Shown here piece after piece: positions 23,880-35,144 of a DNA stretch of 64,000 nucleotides (position 1 is its first letter; every line of letters starts with the position of its first letter). The position numbers and the translations under genes are program-made. Source of the stretch: Kalaharituber pfeilii (taxonomy: Eukaryota > Ascomycota > Pezizomycetes > Pezizales > Pezizaceae); contig WHUZ01000031.1 in the NCBI GenBank assembly GCA_015179045.1, positions 310,001 to 374,000 of the forward strand, in the 5' to 3' direction. Under the pieces are notes generated by a model. The model did no database searches and was not told the DNA's origin. It worked only from the letters and a program-made list of their open reading frames with translations.

Positions 23880-26325
23880 AGGTCCGTGGAGAAAGAGTGG
23901 GAGAAGGAACAGAGGGAATATGCTAGGCCGCTGGGGCTTTTGCTATAAATTCGAAACGAACTGTTGACTTATTCAAAACGGGTATAATGATATTCGAAAT
24001 TTGTCCCGGTGGGGTTCTGAAGCCAGGCGCAAGGCGGGACGATGGTATAGAACTCTAACTATACAAAAAGACGCCTGGGCGCTGCATGCGAGAAAAACTA
24101 CTGTGAGTGCAATCAGAGTAGGTAAGGCGCCGGGTATCAAGATATCTAATGATATAATGGTAACAATTATAGACAATTCAAAAGTCTGTGTGCTGTCTGT
24201 CAGAGCTTGGAAGCTACTTCGAAAGACCAAGTTGAGATGCAAAGAGTGACGAGCGGATTCGCTGCCGGGTTGTAACTTCGCGGTAGGTTAGGTCGATAGA
24301 AATGCCTTCAGGTCAAAAACTATCTCATGCGCGAAGCTATATAGATGAACAGCAAAGTGACAACGCAAAGCGGGGAGCTATCCATGCGCTCTCGGCGGGG
24401 TGTTTATGGGCTGCTGCATGCAGGGCAGCCAGCGTCCGGTGGCCGAATCGCTATGATATCAGCCCTGTTGGACAGTCGAAAAAATCCGAGAAGAATTGGC
24501 CCGACACTAAGTATTTATATCAACACACTTGCAACGACATGATAGACCGAATTAGAGTATTCAAAAGCGCGAAGTTCAGGAGAAATGCTTGGGTTTTTAA
24601 CTTCGCTGCAGCGCACGCCCAATGATAATATTAGCATCGTGCCGAAAGCGGAGATAAACATTTACCCCTGCAGAGAGAATAAACGCTGTGGACATGGTCT
24701 GCCGGGCTATGCGCTGGCTCAGCTCGTTTGGGTGTAGCTAGCACCTGACTGGGATGCTAAGCCTTGCTCGCCCATGGTGACAAAGAGAGGTTAAGTAGGT
24801 CTTGCGACAGTGCCCACCTTATACAAAACTTGCGAGGCACTGTTTCAACGCTGCAATTCTGATGGATTAGCCTGCCGTTTTTCCTTCCTATGCTTACCTA
24901 GTTTGTTTCCTAGTGCAGCACATTAGCGAGAGTGTCGAGTCATGAGCAGTCCATGCCGAGGGAAAATGAGTGGTCCGCTTGTATAGGCAAAGCATGCTGC
25001 TGCTGCTGTTGCTGTTGCTGCCAGTTAGCTGGTAATAGAGTGGGTATCGTGGAAGAGGATAAGACGATGAGTAGGGCTGAGATCTGATCTTATCTTTACA
25101 GAACTTCCCTATCTGACCTTCCTTGCACTATTCTTGCAGACAATTCAAAATGCTCCCAACCTTTCAACGTGGTCCCCAGGGCTTCTCCCACCTATTCCCT
25201 TCTCTGATCATTTAAGAAGCCGTTCAAAGCATGTCCAAACATGACGAGCCGACGTTTTCTTGACTTCTTGACACTTATCTCGGCGGCTAGATTAATCTTA
25301 CCGTAGGCCATACTGTTACGGGCGCGGCAGCTAGACATGTACAGCCGGATACCGTCAGTCTTGCGGCTTCTCAGGGAATGGATACAGGGTCGCGGGGGTA
25401 ATGCGAATGGTCCTTTCTAGAAAGTGGGAGAGGAAAGACTAACGCAAGTGATGATAATGGAAGCGCATCGTCTTCCGACCTTAACCATTGAGGAAAAGAA
25501 GATTATCGCAATGAGGAGAGAGATCGCAGAATTCAACTTCATATAAGCAGACCCAAACAGGACAACTTACTCTGGAACCCGTTGTAGGCAAACCGAGCCG
25601 ATGATTTCAGAGCTGTGCTTCCATGTCTGGAGGAATTTATCCACAACTACGCCTCCCTGCAGAGAGCGAGGAAGGAGGATAGAGAGGCACGCAGGAATTG
25701 GAATGCCTCACGGGAATAGAGTAAAGAGATTGTGGATATGGTTTTTCAAGACAAACAGTTACAGACTGGATCAGGAGGTAGATTCTATTCATGTTGAGGG
25801 GGGCGCCTGGTACCGGAAGAAAATACTCATTTGCATAGGACATTGAGTGGAGCGTTTTTGTTGTGCGCGAAATTGCAGCTGAGTGTGGATTGTGCGGGTA
25901 TGCTTGAGGTAGTATGAGGGAGTGACTGTCAAGGTGGAGAGGTCTGACCTTTTCTCTGTGTGTGTTGCTGATATTCTCTCAGTTCAAGCCTTGAGTATTT
26001 GAGTTTGCTTAGGTTGTTCAATGGGTCCGCATGGCAAAGTTGGAGCTTACATTTTATATATCCTGAAGTGCCCGTCTATGATACCTGATAGAGTTTCGTT
26101 ATATTGCAGGGATGGGTAGATCAAAGTAACTTGACTGTTAACAAGTAGCATCTCTTTGTATCTATAATATAATAAGAACAAGGGAAGAAAAGAAAACACC
26201 GGATACTGCGCTTGTAGATATACTTGGAATACTCAAATAGCCAGGCCATTCGTGCAGAAAGCGCCAATATTAACGAATAAGTGGAAGAATGTGCTGGGAG
26301 CAGTGTGTTGAATACCACTTCCATA
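23880..26325. other. Intergenic, includes a short CTG/TTG microsatellite
   Basis: About 2.4 kb between two minus-strand genes, so it should contain the promoter of the T5orf172 gene and the 3' flank of the kinase gene. At about 24997-25021 a TGCTGCTGCTGTTGCTGTTG trinucleotide run is present. No ORF here carries a recognisable domain. Confidence 0.5.
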
Positions 26326-26330
26326 CCCAC

Positions 26331-28624
26331 TTAATATGAACTCAAATCCCTCCTCAATGTCTTCTTCCCTGTCTCGTCAATATACCACTCCTGCTTTTGC
26401 CCGCTCGTATTCCTATTTTTGTTCCTCCGTCTCTCCTTTAACTCCTGCGCAAATTCCTTTGCAGATTTCCATCCCTTCTGCTCGCTCGAGACCAAATGAT
26501 GCAGCTCCGCCTCATCGTCTGCATCAATTGATTCTTTCACTATGTCCATTTCTCCCTTGTACGTGCTTTCGACGACTTCAGCGTCACTGCCAATCCGAAA
26601 TCTGCTGATACTTGATTCGATGCCGTAATGCCCCTGGTGTTTGTGGTCGTCCTCCTCCTCAATTGCATTAGGTTGCAATTGCGTGAGTGCAGGTCTCCTT
26701 TGAGCATATTGGTAGTAGGTCACAACCTCATGACCCTGCCCATATTTCCGAGTAACAATCTTGCCGCTCTCGGCTTCTTGGACGTCGATCCACTCCACAG
26801 GCTCAGTCCGCTCTCGCCACTCCGCAATCGCACGGTAATATAGTGGCACCAGGTCATCTGTATATCGACTAAACCAAGGATGGCGCCGTATCACAGAAAC
26901 GTCAAGTCTGCCATCTGCATCAACGACAATGAGGTTTCGAATCAAGTCCTTGGCGTAATCAGAAACCTCAGCCCAAATGGGATCTGCTTCCAGGCTGCTC
27001 AGGTCACATCGCAGAGCTCGGTCATGGACATTCTTGTTTTCAGTAGGTCCAGTCCCGTTAAGTGCAAACGGCTGCTGTCCAGCGAGCATCATGTAAAGAA
27101 TGACTCCGACAGACCACAAATCCACAGAGTGATCGTATCCACTTGCGGCGGGGTTTCCCTGCCTTGCAGTAATTTCGCTGGTTCAGCTTGATGTTAGTGA
27201 ATTAACAGGTACTTGGACGTTGTAGATGGGGAGTCCAAACGGAGCAGTATATTCAACTGTGCCAACGAAGGTCAGCATCCGAGTGCCTGGTGGTGCCTGT
27301 TTAGCAGCTCCAAAGTCTGCAAGGACTATTCTTGCACCATGTTCCGAGGATGTCAAGAGAATATTATCAGGCTACTCCTTATTGTTAGTTCTACTGCCAC
27401 TTTTGAATGTCACTAAGGAAAACCTTGAGATCTCTGTGCGCAATTCCATGTTCATGGAGAAATCCTAGTGCTTCTATAAGTTGCCACAGAATAGGTATTG
27501 CTTCTATCTCCTCAATCTGGCCCTTTCTTTCTATGTGGGACCAGAGGTCTCCTCCAGTAATCAGATCTTCAAAAATATAGCTATTCATATTAGCATTTAA
27601 TCAATTTCTATGAATGTGGAACTTGCATTCGATCCGGAGTAGAGTAGACTTTATGTATATTGATGATATTGGGCTAGGAAATCAGCTAGTCCTTAGAATA
27701 TAGGATGGGGAGTTCACACATGGCTTAATCCCATCAGTATTTGCACTTCTTTCATGAGCATTTCTTTGATATTTCCCCTTTTCAGCTTTTTACTCCGGAG
27801 ATTGACAACTTTGCAGGCGATTTGTCTCTGTGTTCGTTCTTCTCTAGCCAATAAAACTACGCCAAACCCACCAGCACCCAGCATGCGATTCGTAACGGTG
27901 TACGTCCCAGAAAATAGCTAACACGCCTGTCAAAGATACGTTAGGGCTGTTTCAGGAATTGGGTATCGTACATATGCATCTGATTCAATATATGATAGGT
28001 CGTGGGTAACCTGATTGCCACAATTCAATGGATGGAATACGAAGGTAGCTGCACGCCTTATTTCTGCGAGGGGCATTTAGCGTAAGTTGAAGGACATCGT
28101 GATGGGTAAAGGTAGAAACCCAGAGTATCGTTTTCACTCAGCAGTACGGAGTTTTTCTTGCCAATTGGCCTGCCATTGAAAGACGTTCCGTTCATAGATA
28201 AATCCTGACAATACACCAAGGGCTGCGAATTACGTTCAAAGAGGATAGAGTAGATTCGGAAATGCCAGTTGGAGCAAAAAGGGTCCATGATCACAACTTT
28301 GCTAAGATTCATCAAGTTGTAGTCATTTGTTAGATTGTTTTGAATATCTACTCACCAGCTCGGCTCACGCCCGACAAAGAACTCTTCGTTTTGGAGAATT
28401 TGCACAACTGCTTCTCATGGGCTCGTATCAGATCAAAGCTTGCCTTCACATTAGGGTGGGAGACCTTTCCTACATTCCTTTTGTCCATTCGCCAGGAAAG
28501 CCTCAAGATAGCCCACAAGAACATCCCGCGGGCCAGGCAGCGGACTCGCCTGTCCTGCCTGCTCTTGCTCTGGCAATTCTTGAGTATCCCTGTAGATGTC
28601 GTGAGAAAGCTTGAACTGGGGCAT
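26331..28624 (-). CDS. mek1: FHA-domain serine/threonine kinase, Mek1/Cds1(Rad53)-like
   Basis: Nine minus-strand exons keep phase throughout (605 residues): 28624-28474, 28407-28356, 28301-28120, 28063-28011, 27917-27720, 27673-27627, 27580-27424, 27371-27241, 27177-26331. The FHA domain (about residues 60-150) shows FFVGREPSC, SNWHFRIY and LSMNGTSFNGRPIG. The kinase domain has Gly loop GAGGFGVVLL, Lys in IACKVV, HRDLKPDN, LADFGAAK, TAPE and SVDLWSVGVILYMMLAG, so all catalytic residues are present. Intron 6 is GC-AG (donor GCAAGT at 27626-27621); several others use GTT donors. FHA followed directly by a kinase fits the checkpoint/meiotic kinase group that responds to DNA breaks. I favour Mek1 for the single FHA and compact layout. 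The start Met at 28624 is the best in-frame choice, but an upstream exon is possible. Confidence 0.9.
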
Positions 28625-31600
28625 GGTTCGTGACCACTCTTTGGTTGTATCTAAATTGGTATAAGCTTGATCGGACGAAGCTTGGCTGCGGCATGACGTT
28701 AGGTCGGGCAGGGGCACGATAAGACCCGATAAGGGCAAACCCTGACCCCGCCTAATCGGGCCACCCACCCACCAGTGGCTGCCTTTGGGTATAGGATTCT
28801 GGCCACCGTCCTGATCCTTCTGCTCTCCACCACCCGTCATCGTCAACGATAACGTACGTATTGCTCGGAAACCCCTCTTTTATCATGTTATAGGACGCTA
28901 ACTCTGTTCCTAGATAATCTGTCACGATGAGAGCTAAATGGTTAGCAATATTCCTCAACTCAAATTTCATGAACTGAAACTTTCCGCAAGTAAACTAGCT
29001 GACATTGGTCTGCTGACGTAGGAGAAAGAAGAGAGTCCGAAGACTTAAGAGGAAGAGAAGAAAGACTAGGGCCCGCAGGTTGGTCATTTCTTGTGGATAA
29101 TCTGATCAGAATCTATGAACATTTGGCTTACAATGAGCTTTCACAAACAGCAAGTAAACATCTTGCATTTCCGAACAATAGACCTTCCTCCGTCCAGTTC
29201 TCCACATATTTCACTGCGCGCCTCCATCCCGGAGAATGTCGCAAGACCTCATCTGAACGAATCACTGCATCAATCATCACCTCCTATCACCTACTTCGGC
29301 CATGGCTTTGCTTCCCCTTACGGTGTCGAGTGGTGTAAACGTAGTGCGCGGGGAGGTTATTTTTCTTCAGAATTACATTGATGATTGTATAATTAACACT
29401 GGTTGGGATGATGGTTGACGGATGCTGGTTGTCAAATTTGAATCATTGGCAAATGTTTTGACTGGTGTTTCTCGGAGTTTAACCTTCTTTCTTGTTTTCT
29501 GTATGGGAGTAAGGGAAAAGGTGGCTTCCGGGCACCGCATCATACGATTGCTTTTGGTTTCTTTTCGGAAATGCTCTGGGTTTGCTATATCAACATATAT
29601 CAGTTACATTAAGGTATGGGAATGGGAATAGGAATCAAAAAGAATTTGCTTGAAAAGCTTGCTGCTATTTCTTGACTCTAGATTTGATACGTAAGCTGAT
29701 TGCATTCCTATGACCGTATATAGAGTACATGTCGTAATGGCAAAGCATTAGCAAACGGACACGGCTACGAGAAATCAAAGTCTCATAGAATCCATATAAT
29801 TCCAATTTAAATACCGCTACCCAGCACTTGGATAGTATTTTAGGGGAATAAGTTGCTGTAATCTCATACATTGACTTCATATACCCGTGCGCTGTCTCAG
29901 AAAACCAGGTCATAATTAACGTTCTCTTGATCACTTCAAGTCACAACACCAACGTTGAACATAAATCAACAGCTCATACCGCCCTCGTGACACCAGGTCA
30001 AAGTGTGAATTCGTTCACAGTGCAATATCAGCTGCAAGGAGTCTCAAAAAGGAATTTATATAGACCTATACGACATATTTAGGACCACGCCAACGAATAG
30101 CAGATAGCAGTACTGAAATCAACTAAGCATCATCACCTAGGTTCCCAGCAGAGCAGATGATCGACCATATAATACTGATCCTGAGTTGCTTTCTTATTGG
30201 CTGATCTTTGGTGTGCCCTTGGTCCCTTGACGCGTGATGCACATGCAAGCAGACAGTTCGGAAAATTCGATGGAGGAATGGGAAAAATTCAAAGATTGGG
30301 GGAGGGAAAAAAGCAAAAAGTCCCTCATCGAAAATTCGATTGTGAGTTGCATCCGCATCGCACAGCACATTGCCACTGCCATCACCACTTGCATCACCAA
30401 TTGACAATCCTCCCGCGGGAGCCGGCGTGTCCGCTTCGAAATTTGATAAGCTTGACCGAATAAAATGGGAGTGGTCACATTTTCGGTCCGACGTTCGAAG
30501 GACAAGGACGTGAAACAATCATATGCTTCTTGGCTAACGTTGGAATCGGCTGGACGGCCGTTAGGCACTAGTGGTACAACTAATATCAGGATGAGCTGCT
30601 GGGATGCTGGGGGTTGGACTCGGTACGGCCACTAGGCCACTGATGGCAAGGAAGATATATTAGCGGAGCAGAGGCGAACAGCTGCGACGCAATGCTTTTG
30701 CAATCGCGCTTGGCTTCTCTGGGTGATGGCGCACTGGGGGAGTGACAGCACCAATCGTTGCACCGTAGCCACTTATAATAGCAGCAACCACATGCAGCAC
30801 ACGAGCATACACAGTACCTGAGCAAACTTTTCACGGCAGAGGCTCAAGAACACCATACAGATAGCAGGCTGGACAGGGAGAGAAGGGTCACTCGACATAG
30901 TGCCATTCTGATTCGGGTACGTACAGTATCCGCTGCTTGAGGAGTTAGATATTTCTTGCCCTACGAAAGATTCCATGCCCATGCCATGCAAAAATGGCAT
31001 GGATGTTTTGCGTGAATAATTTGGAGCGAGTCAACATATTGCAGTTGCAGTTGCAGTTGCCGGTGCATCTCAAACAGCATATGGCTATTATATGAGAAAT
31101 CTTTACGTACATGATCTGACCTGCTCACTGCAACTTAGTCCTAGACTTTGCAACTTTCCCGCTACATCTGCCTGCGCTTCAAGGCTGCCAACACCTACAG
31201 TCAACACCATCATTTTTCTTACACCAGTCTCGAGACTGTGCTTACACCATTGGACGGAATATTAAGCCGCATATTATAGCATCGTCAGATGTACGTTTTC
31301 TGATATTGCACTGGCTGCTTTTCTGATATTGCACTGGCTGCTGCATTGTAGACTTGACAGATTTGCTGCTGGGCTAAGGCAGGGCTCAGAGTTACAGTTT
31401 CTCATTTACTGATATATCTGCAGGCCATATTCTTATGCAGGCGCGCAATTGAAGTGATTTGCATAGGCCCAGCTTGCTACCTGTTGGGCTATTAGGTCTC
31501 ATTATACTGAGAAGCTAGAGGGAGATCAGGATCCCTATAATTGTGGTGTATACCGCCAGGAGGAAACTTGCTTCAAAACTAGCCCTCTTCTGCTCCAGGA

Positions 31601-31724
31601 GTTCTGCATCTATAGTTGAAGCGAACATTAACTACCTGGAAAATCAATCTGACACCACAAAACCGCAGCACAAGCCTTCATCAGCATATCATCAGCAGGG
31701 GCCTCTACAAGGTATATTGGCATA
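28625..31724. other. Intergenic between divergent genes, no supported gene
   Basis: About 3 kb between the minus-strand kinase gene and the plus-strand promethin-like gene, so both promoters should lie here. Visible simple features are a GCAGTT triplication near 31040 and a direct 22-bp repeat (TTCTGATATTGCACTGGCTG twice) at about 31299-31343. ORFs on either strand have no domains. Confidence 0.5.
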
Positions 31725-32633
31725 ATGGCCGAAAATTACAACACTCCACCATTCGACTTCCAACCCGAGCCGGAACCCGAGCCACCGGCCTCTCTCAGAT
31801 CCCCAGGCTCGCCCACTCACCCAGACCTGAACGGCGCCGAGAGATCATCTAATGGCAATGCTGACAACTCCGATAGTAAGGCTGGAGACGGTTCAAAATC
31901 AAGCTCTGAAGAAGATACCGACCTTGGCTGGTCCTCCCTCACGTTTCCTGGAGCTGTTCTTAATGGAACCATCTATCTCATTGGCAAAACAATCGAATTT
32001 CTCGCCCCGTACTGGCCAAACTCATATCAGCGCCAAAAGATATGGTCCTGGGCGCAGGCACACCCAGTATTGACTAGCTTCCTGCTGACACAGATGCTGT
32101 TCGTTGTTGCTCCAATTGCAGGGTTTGCGGCATTTGTAGTAGCAACTGCAGTTGTGGTTATTGGCTCAGCGGTGATCGGGGTAGTGATGGTCGGGGTCGG
32201 TGTTGGGCTGGTGGTGTTTGTACCAGCGTTGATTTGGGCTGGTTTTCTTGGCTCGCTGGTGTGGGTATTGATGTATGTTGGTGTGTGGGTGGCGAGGGTT
32301 GCGTGGGAAATTTATCGACAGAGCGAGTACCATAAGACGGGATTGGTTTCAGAGTCCGTAGAGGAAACGAAGCAGGGGATGAAACAGGAACCGAAGGACA
32401 AGGATGATGTGCCGTTTGAGCCTTTGAGGGTACTACCGCCGATGCCGGAGATGGATAGGTCGGAGAGTGTATCGTCGACTGCATCATCGGGAGTGCATGT
32501 AGAGAAGCATGGACATCGTGGAGACGTGGAAGATGGTAATATTTACGGAAGTGGAGAGGGCCACTCAGTGTTTCGGATGGGAGAGAGAGACGAGGACAAG
32601 GTTGGGAGGGATATTGCAAGGAGTCTGGGATGA
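31725..32633 (+). CDS. Promethin/LDAF1-like membrane protein
   Basis: Single exon, 302 residues, ATG at 31725. The N-terminal 75 residues are disordered (PEPEPEP tract, acidic). A hydrophobic block at about residues 115-205, starting HPVLTSFLLTQMLF, can form four closely spaced membrane segments or two hairpins, and the C-terminal 90 residues are polar. This hairpin block after HPxLTSFL is what I know from the fungal promethin family. Human LDAF1 (promethin) and yeast Ldo proteins work with seipin at sites of lipid droplet formation in the ER. An LDAH-type lipid-droplet hydrolase gene follows 1.2 kb downstream on the same strand. A different small multi-pass membrane protein is the main alternative. 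Confidence 0.65.
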   Translation: MAENYNTPPFDFQPEPEPEPPASLRSPGSPTHPDLNGAERSSNGNADNSDSKAGDGSKSSSEEDTDLGWSSLTFPGAVLNGTIYLIGKTIEFLAPYWPNSYQRQKIWSWAQAHPVLTSFLLTQMLFVVAPIAGFAAFVVATAVVVIGSAVIGVVMVGVGVGLVVFVPALIWAGFLGSLVWVLMYVGVWVARVAWEIYRQSEYHKTGLVSESVEETKQGMKQEPKDKDDVPFEPLRVLPPMPEMDRSESVSSTASSGVHVEKHGHRGDVEDGNIYGSGEGHSVFRMGERDEDKVGRDIARSLG

Positions 32634-32639
32634 TGTGAA

Positions 32640-33790
32640 TAGCACTATGAAGTGATGCTCCAAGAAGGAAACAGGATGAAGTTATTAAAAGTTGAGTAAC
32701 ATCAGGAATTCCAACTAGGAGGCGCTTTGTTTTTCTTGTGCTGTTGTTGGCGTGCTGTTGTTGGTGATTTGATTGCTGCTTCCTCTAGTTTCTCTAACGG
32801 ATTTACTTTTGTGTCTTTATTCGACCTTTTCTTTTCGAATCTCGGTTTTTACAGGTTTTGCACTGTCTTGTTCTGAGTTGTTCTGTATTTTTATGCGTAA
32901 TTACCAATCCATAGGTGCTGTTTCGACTACGGCAGCATTTCAATGAGCCTTAATATTTATGGCAGGTCCTCTGCCTTGACAGACTTAATACAGGTATACT
33001 GGAATCTACGGTGGCTGCCGCTAGTTGAATTGCACCACACTCGATAAATGAGGGTAACAGAAGATCTCGATGTGGTGCCAAGTCTGTACTGCTTGGGATT
33101 GCGAACGGGAGCATGTGAATGTGTTGTTGTACCTTACCTGTTACCTGCAACGTTAGTCTCGTAACCAGACACTGACTAAGCGGGGTTTCATGCTGTGGTT
33201 TCATGCGACTGCTGACTAAGGTCTGGTTACGCTAGGAAATCCGAGGTGAATGCAGATCGTAGGGAATCGTGCTCTGCGTACTATATTTCGGTTGCATGCG
33301 CAAATTGAATAAAAGTCAAGTATAAGCCGTCTGTTAATGTGATACTCTGATGTGACTAAGGCTAATCTTCGGATTCTAGGGGAGCATTTTGGGCATTGGA
33401 AGCTATGACTTAGCCTATTCTACATAACATTTCGGAACTGCCGTTAGGGATAGTACACCTAGAGGATTATAGACCGCGGACGAAGCTCGCAGAGACATAC
33501 CCTGTATTTAAAAAGTTATCATATAATTTAAGAACCTGGGAAATTTCAATTAAATTGAAGTACGTAGGGGTTAAAATCACTCGTGAGTACATGATAAAGT
33601 ACTTTTTTCCCCCCTTCTTTCAGCGAGCATAATTGCTAAAATATGCTCCTATTCAACATTGCTATTCAGAAACCCTTAATACGCGGTCTCTTTGGAGGTT
33701 TATCTCGTACTCGTATCTGTCCACCCATCGCTGGGCTGGAGCCCAGACTTTCCGATTCCCCCCAAGATACCCACTTCGCAACCCCAACTA
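32640..33790. other. Intergenic between the two lipid-droplet-type genes
   Basis: The 3' flank of the promethin-like gene and the 5' flank of the hydrolase gene. T-rich tracts occur near 32740-32900, with a T/C run just before 33630. No ORF of interest was seen. Confidence 0.5.
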
Positions 33791-33794
33791 CACA

Positions 33795-35140
33795 ATGTTC
33801 CCCGCCGCAAAACCCATCCCCCTCCCGCCCCATCTCCTCCCCTCCAGTTATCCTCCCACCTCCACCCTCTTTTTTCCCTCTCCTCGCCCCCCACCTCCCG
33901 GTACCTCTCCAATCCTTATCCTCTTCCTCCCGGGAAACCCCGGCCTTATAGGATATTACCATTCCTTCCTTATACATCTCGCGTCCTTGATACACTCACC
34001 CGCTCATGATACCGGGCATGCTATATCCATACTGGGTGTTTCTCACGCCGGATTTTCATCCTCGGTGGTCAAGGATGGTGGGAAGGATGGTAGCTTGATG
34101 GAAGGATGGAGAGAAAGGAGGAAAGAGACGAAATACTACTCACTGAAGTTGCAAATCTTGCTTAAGCTTGATTTGCTCGAACATCTCTCCACGGTCTCCT
34201 CATCTCCATTCTATCCACCCGATTCTACCACCCTCAAGCCACCTCTAAAGGTCCTCCTAATGGGCCACAGTGTGGGCTCTTACATCTGTCTGTCTCTTCT
34301 CCATTCCTACCTCCTTAAATTCCCCTCCACCCCCACCTCCATCCCATCTACCCGCCCAAACTTCACAATCCATGGTGGCACCCTTCTCTTCCCAACCATC
34401 ACACACATTGCTCTCTCTCCCTCCGGCCAAAAACTCACTCGTCTGATCGCACACCTTCCCAGCCTTCCATCCACCGCACAATTCCTCGCCGACATTCTAG
34501 TCACCCTGCTTTCGCTCACAGTCTTGCGGTATCTAATCCAACTTGTCACGAGATTCAAACACACATCATCTCCCTTGCCAATGCCATCTACCACCTCCGT
34601 GCCAATTACAGTTTCCGGGCCATTAGAATCGACACTGGCGTTCCTCACAATCCCGGGCTCCATTTACCAGTCTCTCCGAATGGCTGCGGAGGAGATGGAC
34701 CAGATCAGGGAGGATAGCTGGCCGGGAGAGGTATGGGGTGGAAGGCACGATCAACAGGGTAAAGGCAACTATGGGGATGGAGCTGGGAATGTAAAGTGGG
34801 TGTGTTATTTTGGGAGGGAAGATCATTGGGTCGATGAGAAGAAGAGGGAAAAGATTATCGTGACCCGAGGGGGGCGGGGTGCGGTAGGGGGAAGGAATGG
34901 TGAGAAAGAGGAGGACAAGGGCTATCCGAAGATGGTAGTGTGTGAGAAGGGGTTGCCGCACGGGTTTTGTATCGGTGAGTTTGAGTGGAGCTTTCCCCTG
35001 CTGAGGTTATAATTGAATATACTTAAAAGTGTTGGATACTAATAAATGGGTGGGGAATCCTTCCATGCATTACAGGTCACGGAGAAGTCATGGCAGAAAG
35101 TGTATTTACATGGTTACAAGATATCATTGCAGAATTGTGA
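33795..35140 (+). CDS. LDAH-type lipid-droplet serine hydrolase
   Basis: Two exons: 33795-34974 and 35076-35140 (414 residues). The donor GTGAGT is at 34975, the branch TACTAATAA near 35040, and the acceptor TTACAG ends at 35075. The alpha/beta-hydrolase signature is visible: LILFLPGNPGLIGYY (oxyanion region, about residue 38), nucleophile elbow GHSVGSY (about residue 157), an Asp in YFGREDHWVDE, and the catalytic His in GHGEVMAES, which is encoded right after the intron. This pattern, including GNPG, is that of the lipid droplet-associated hydrolase family (LDAH, C2orf43; a sterol-ester or lipid hydrolase role is debated). An in-frame extension upstream to 33633 exists, but ATG 33795 starts just before the domain. 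Intact. Confidence 0.88.
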
Positions 35141-35144
35141 CGGG

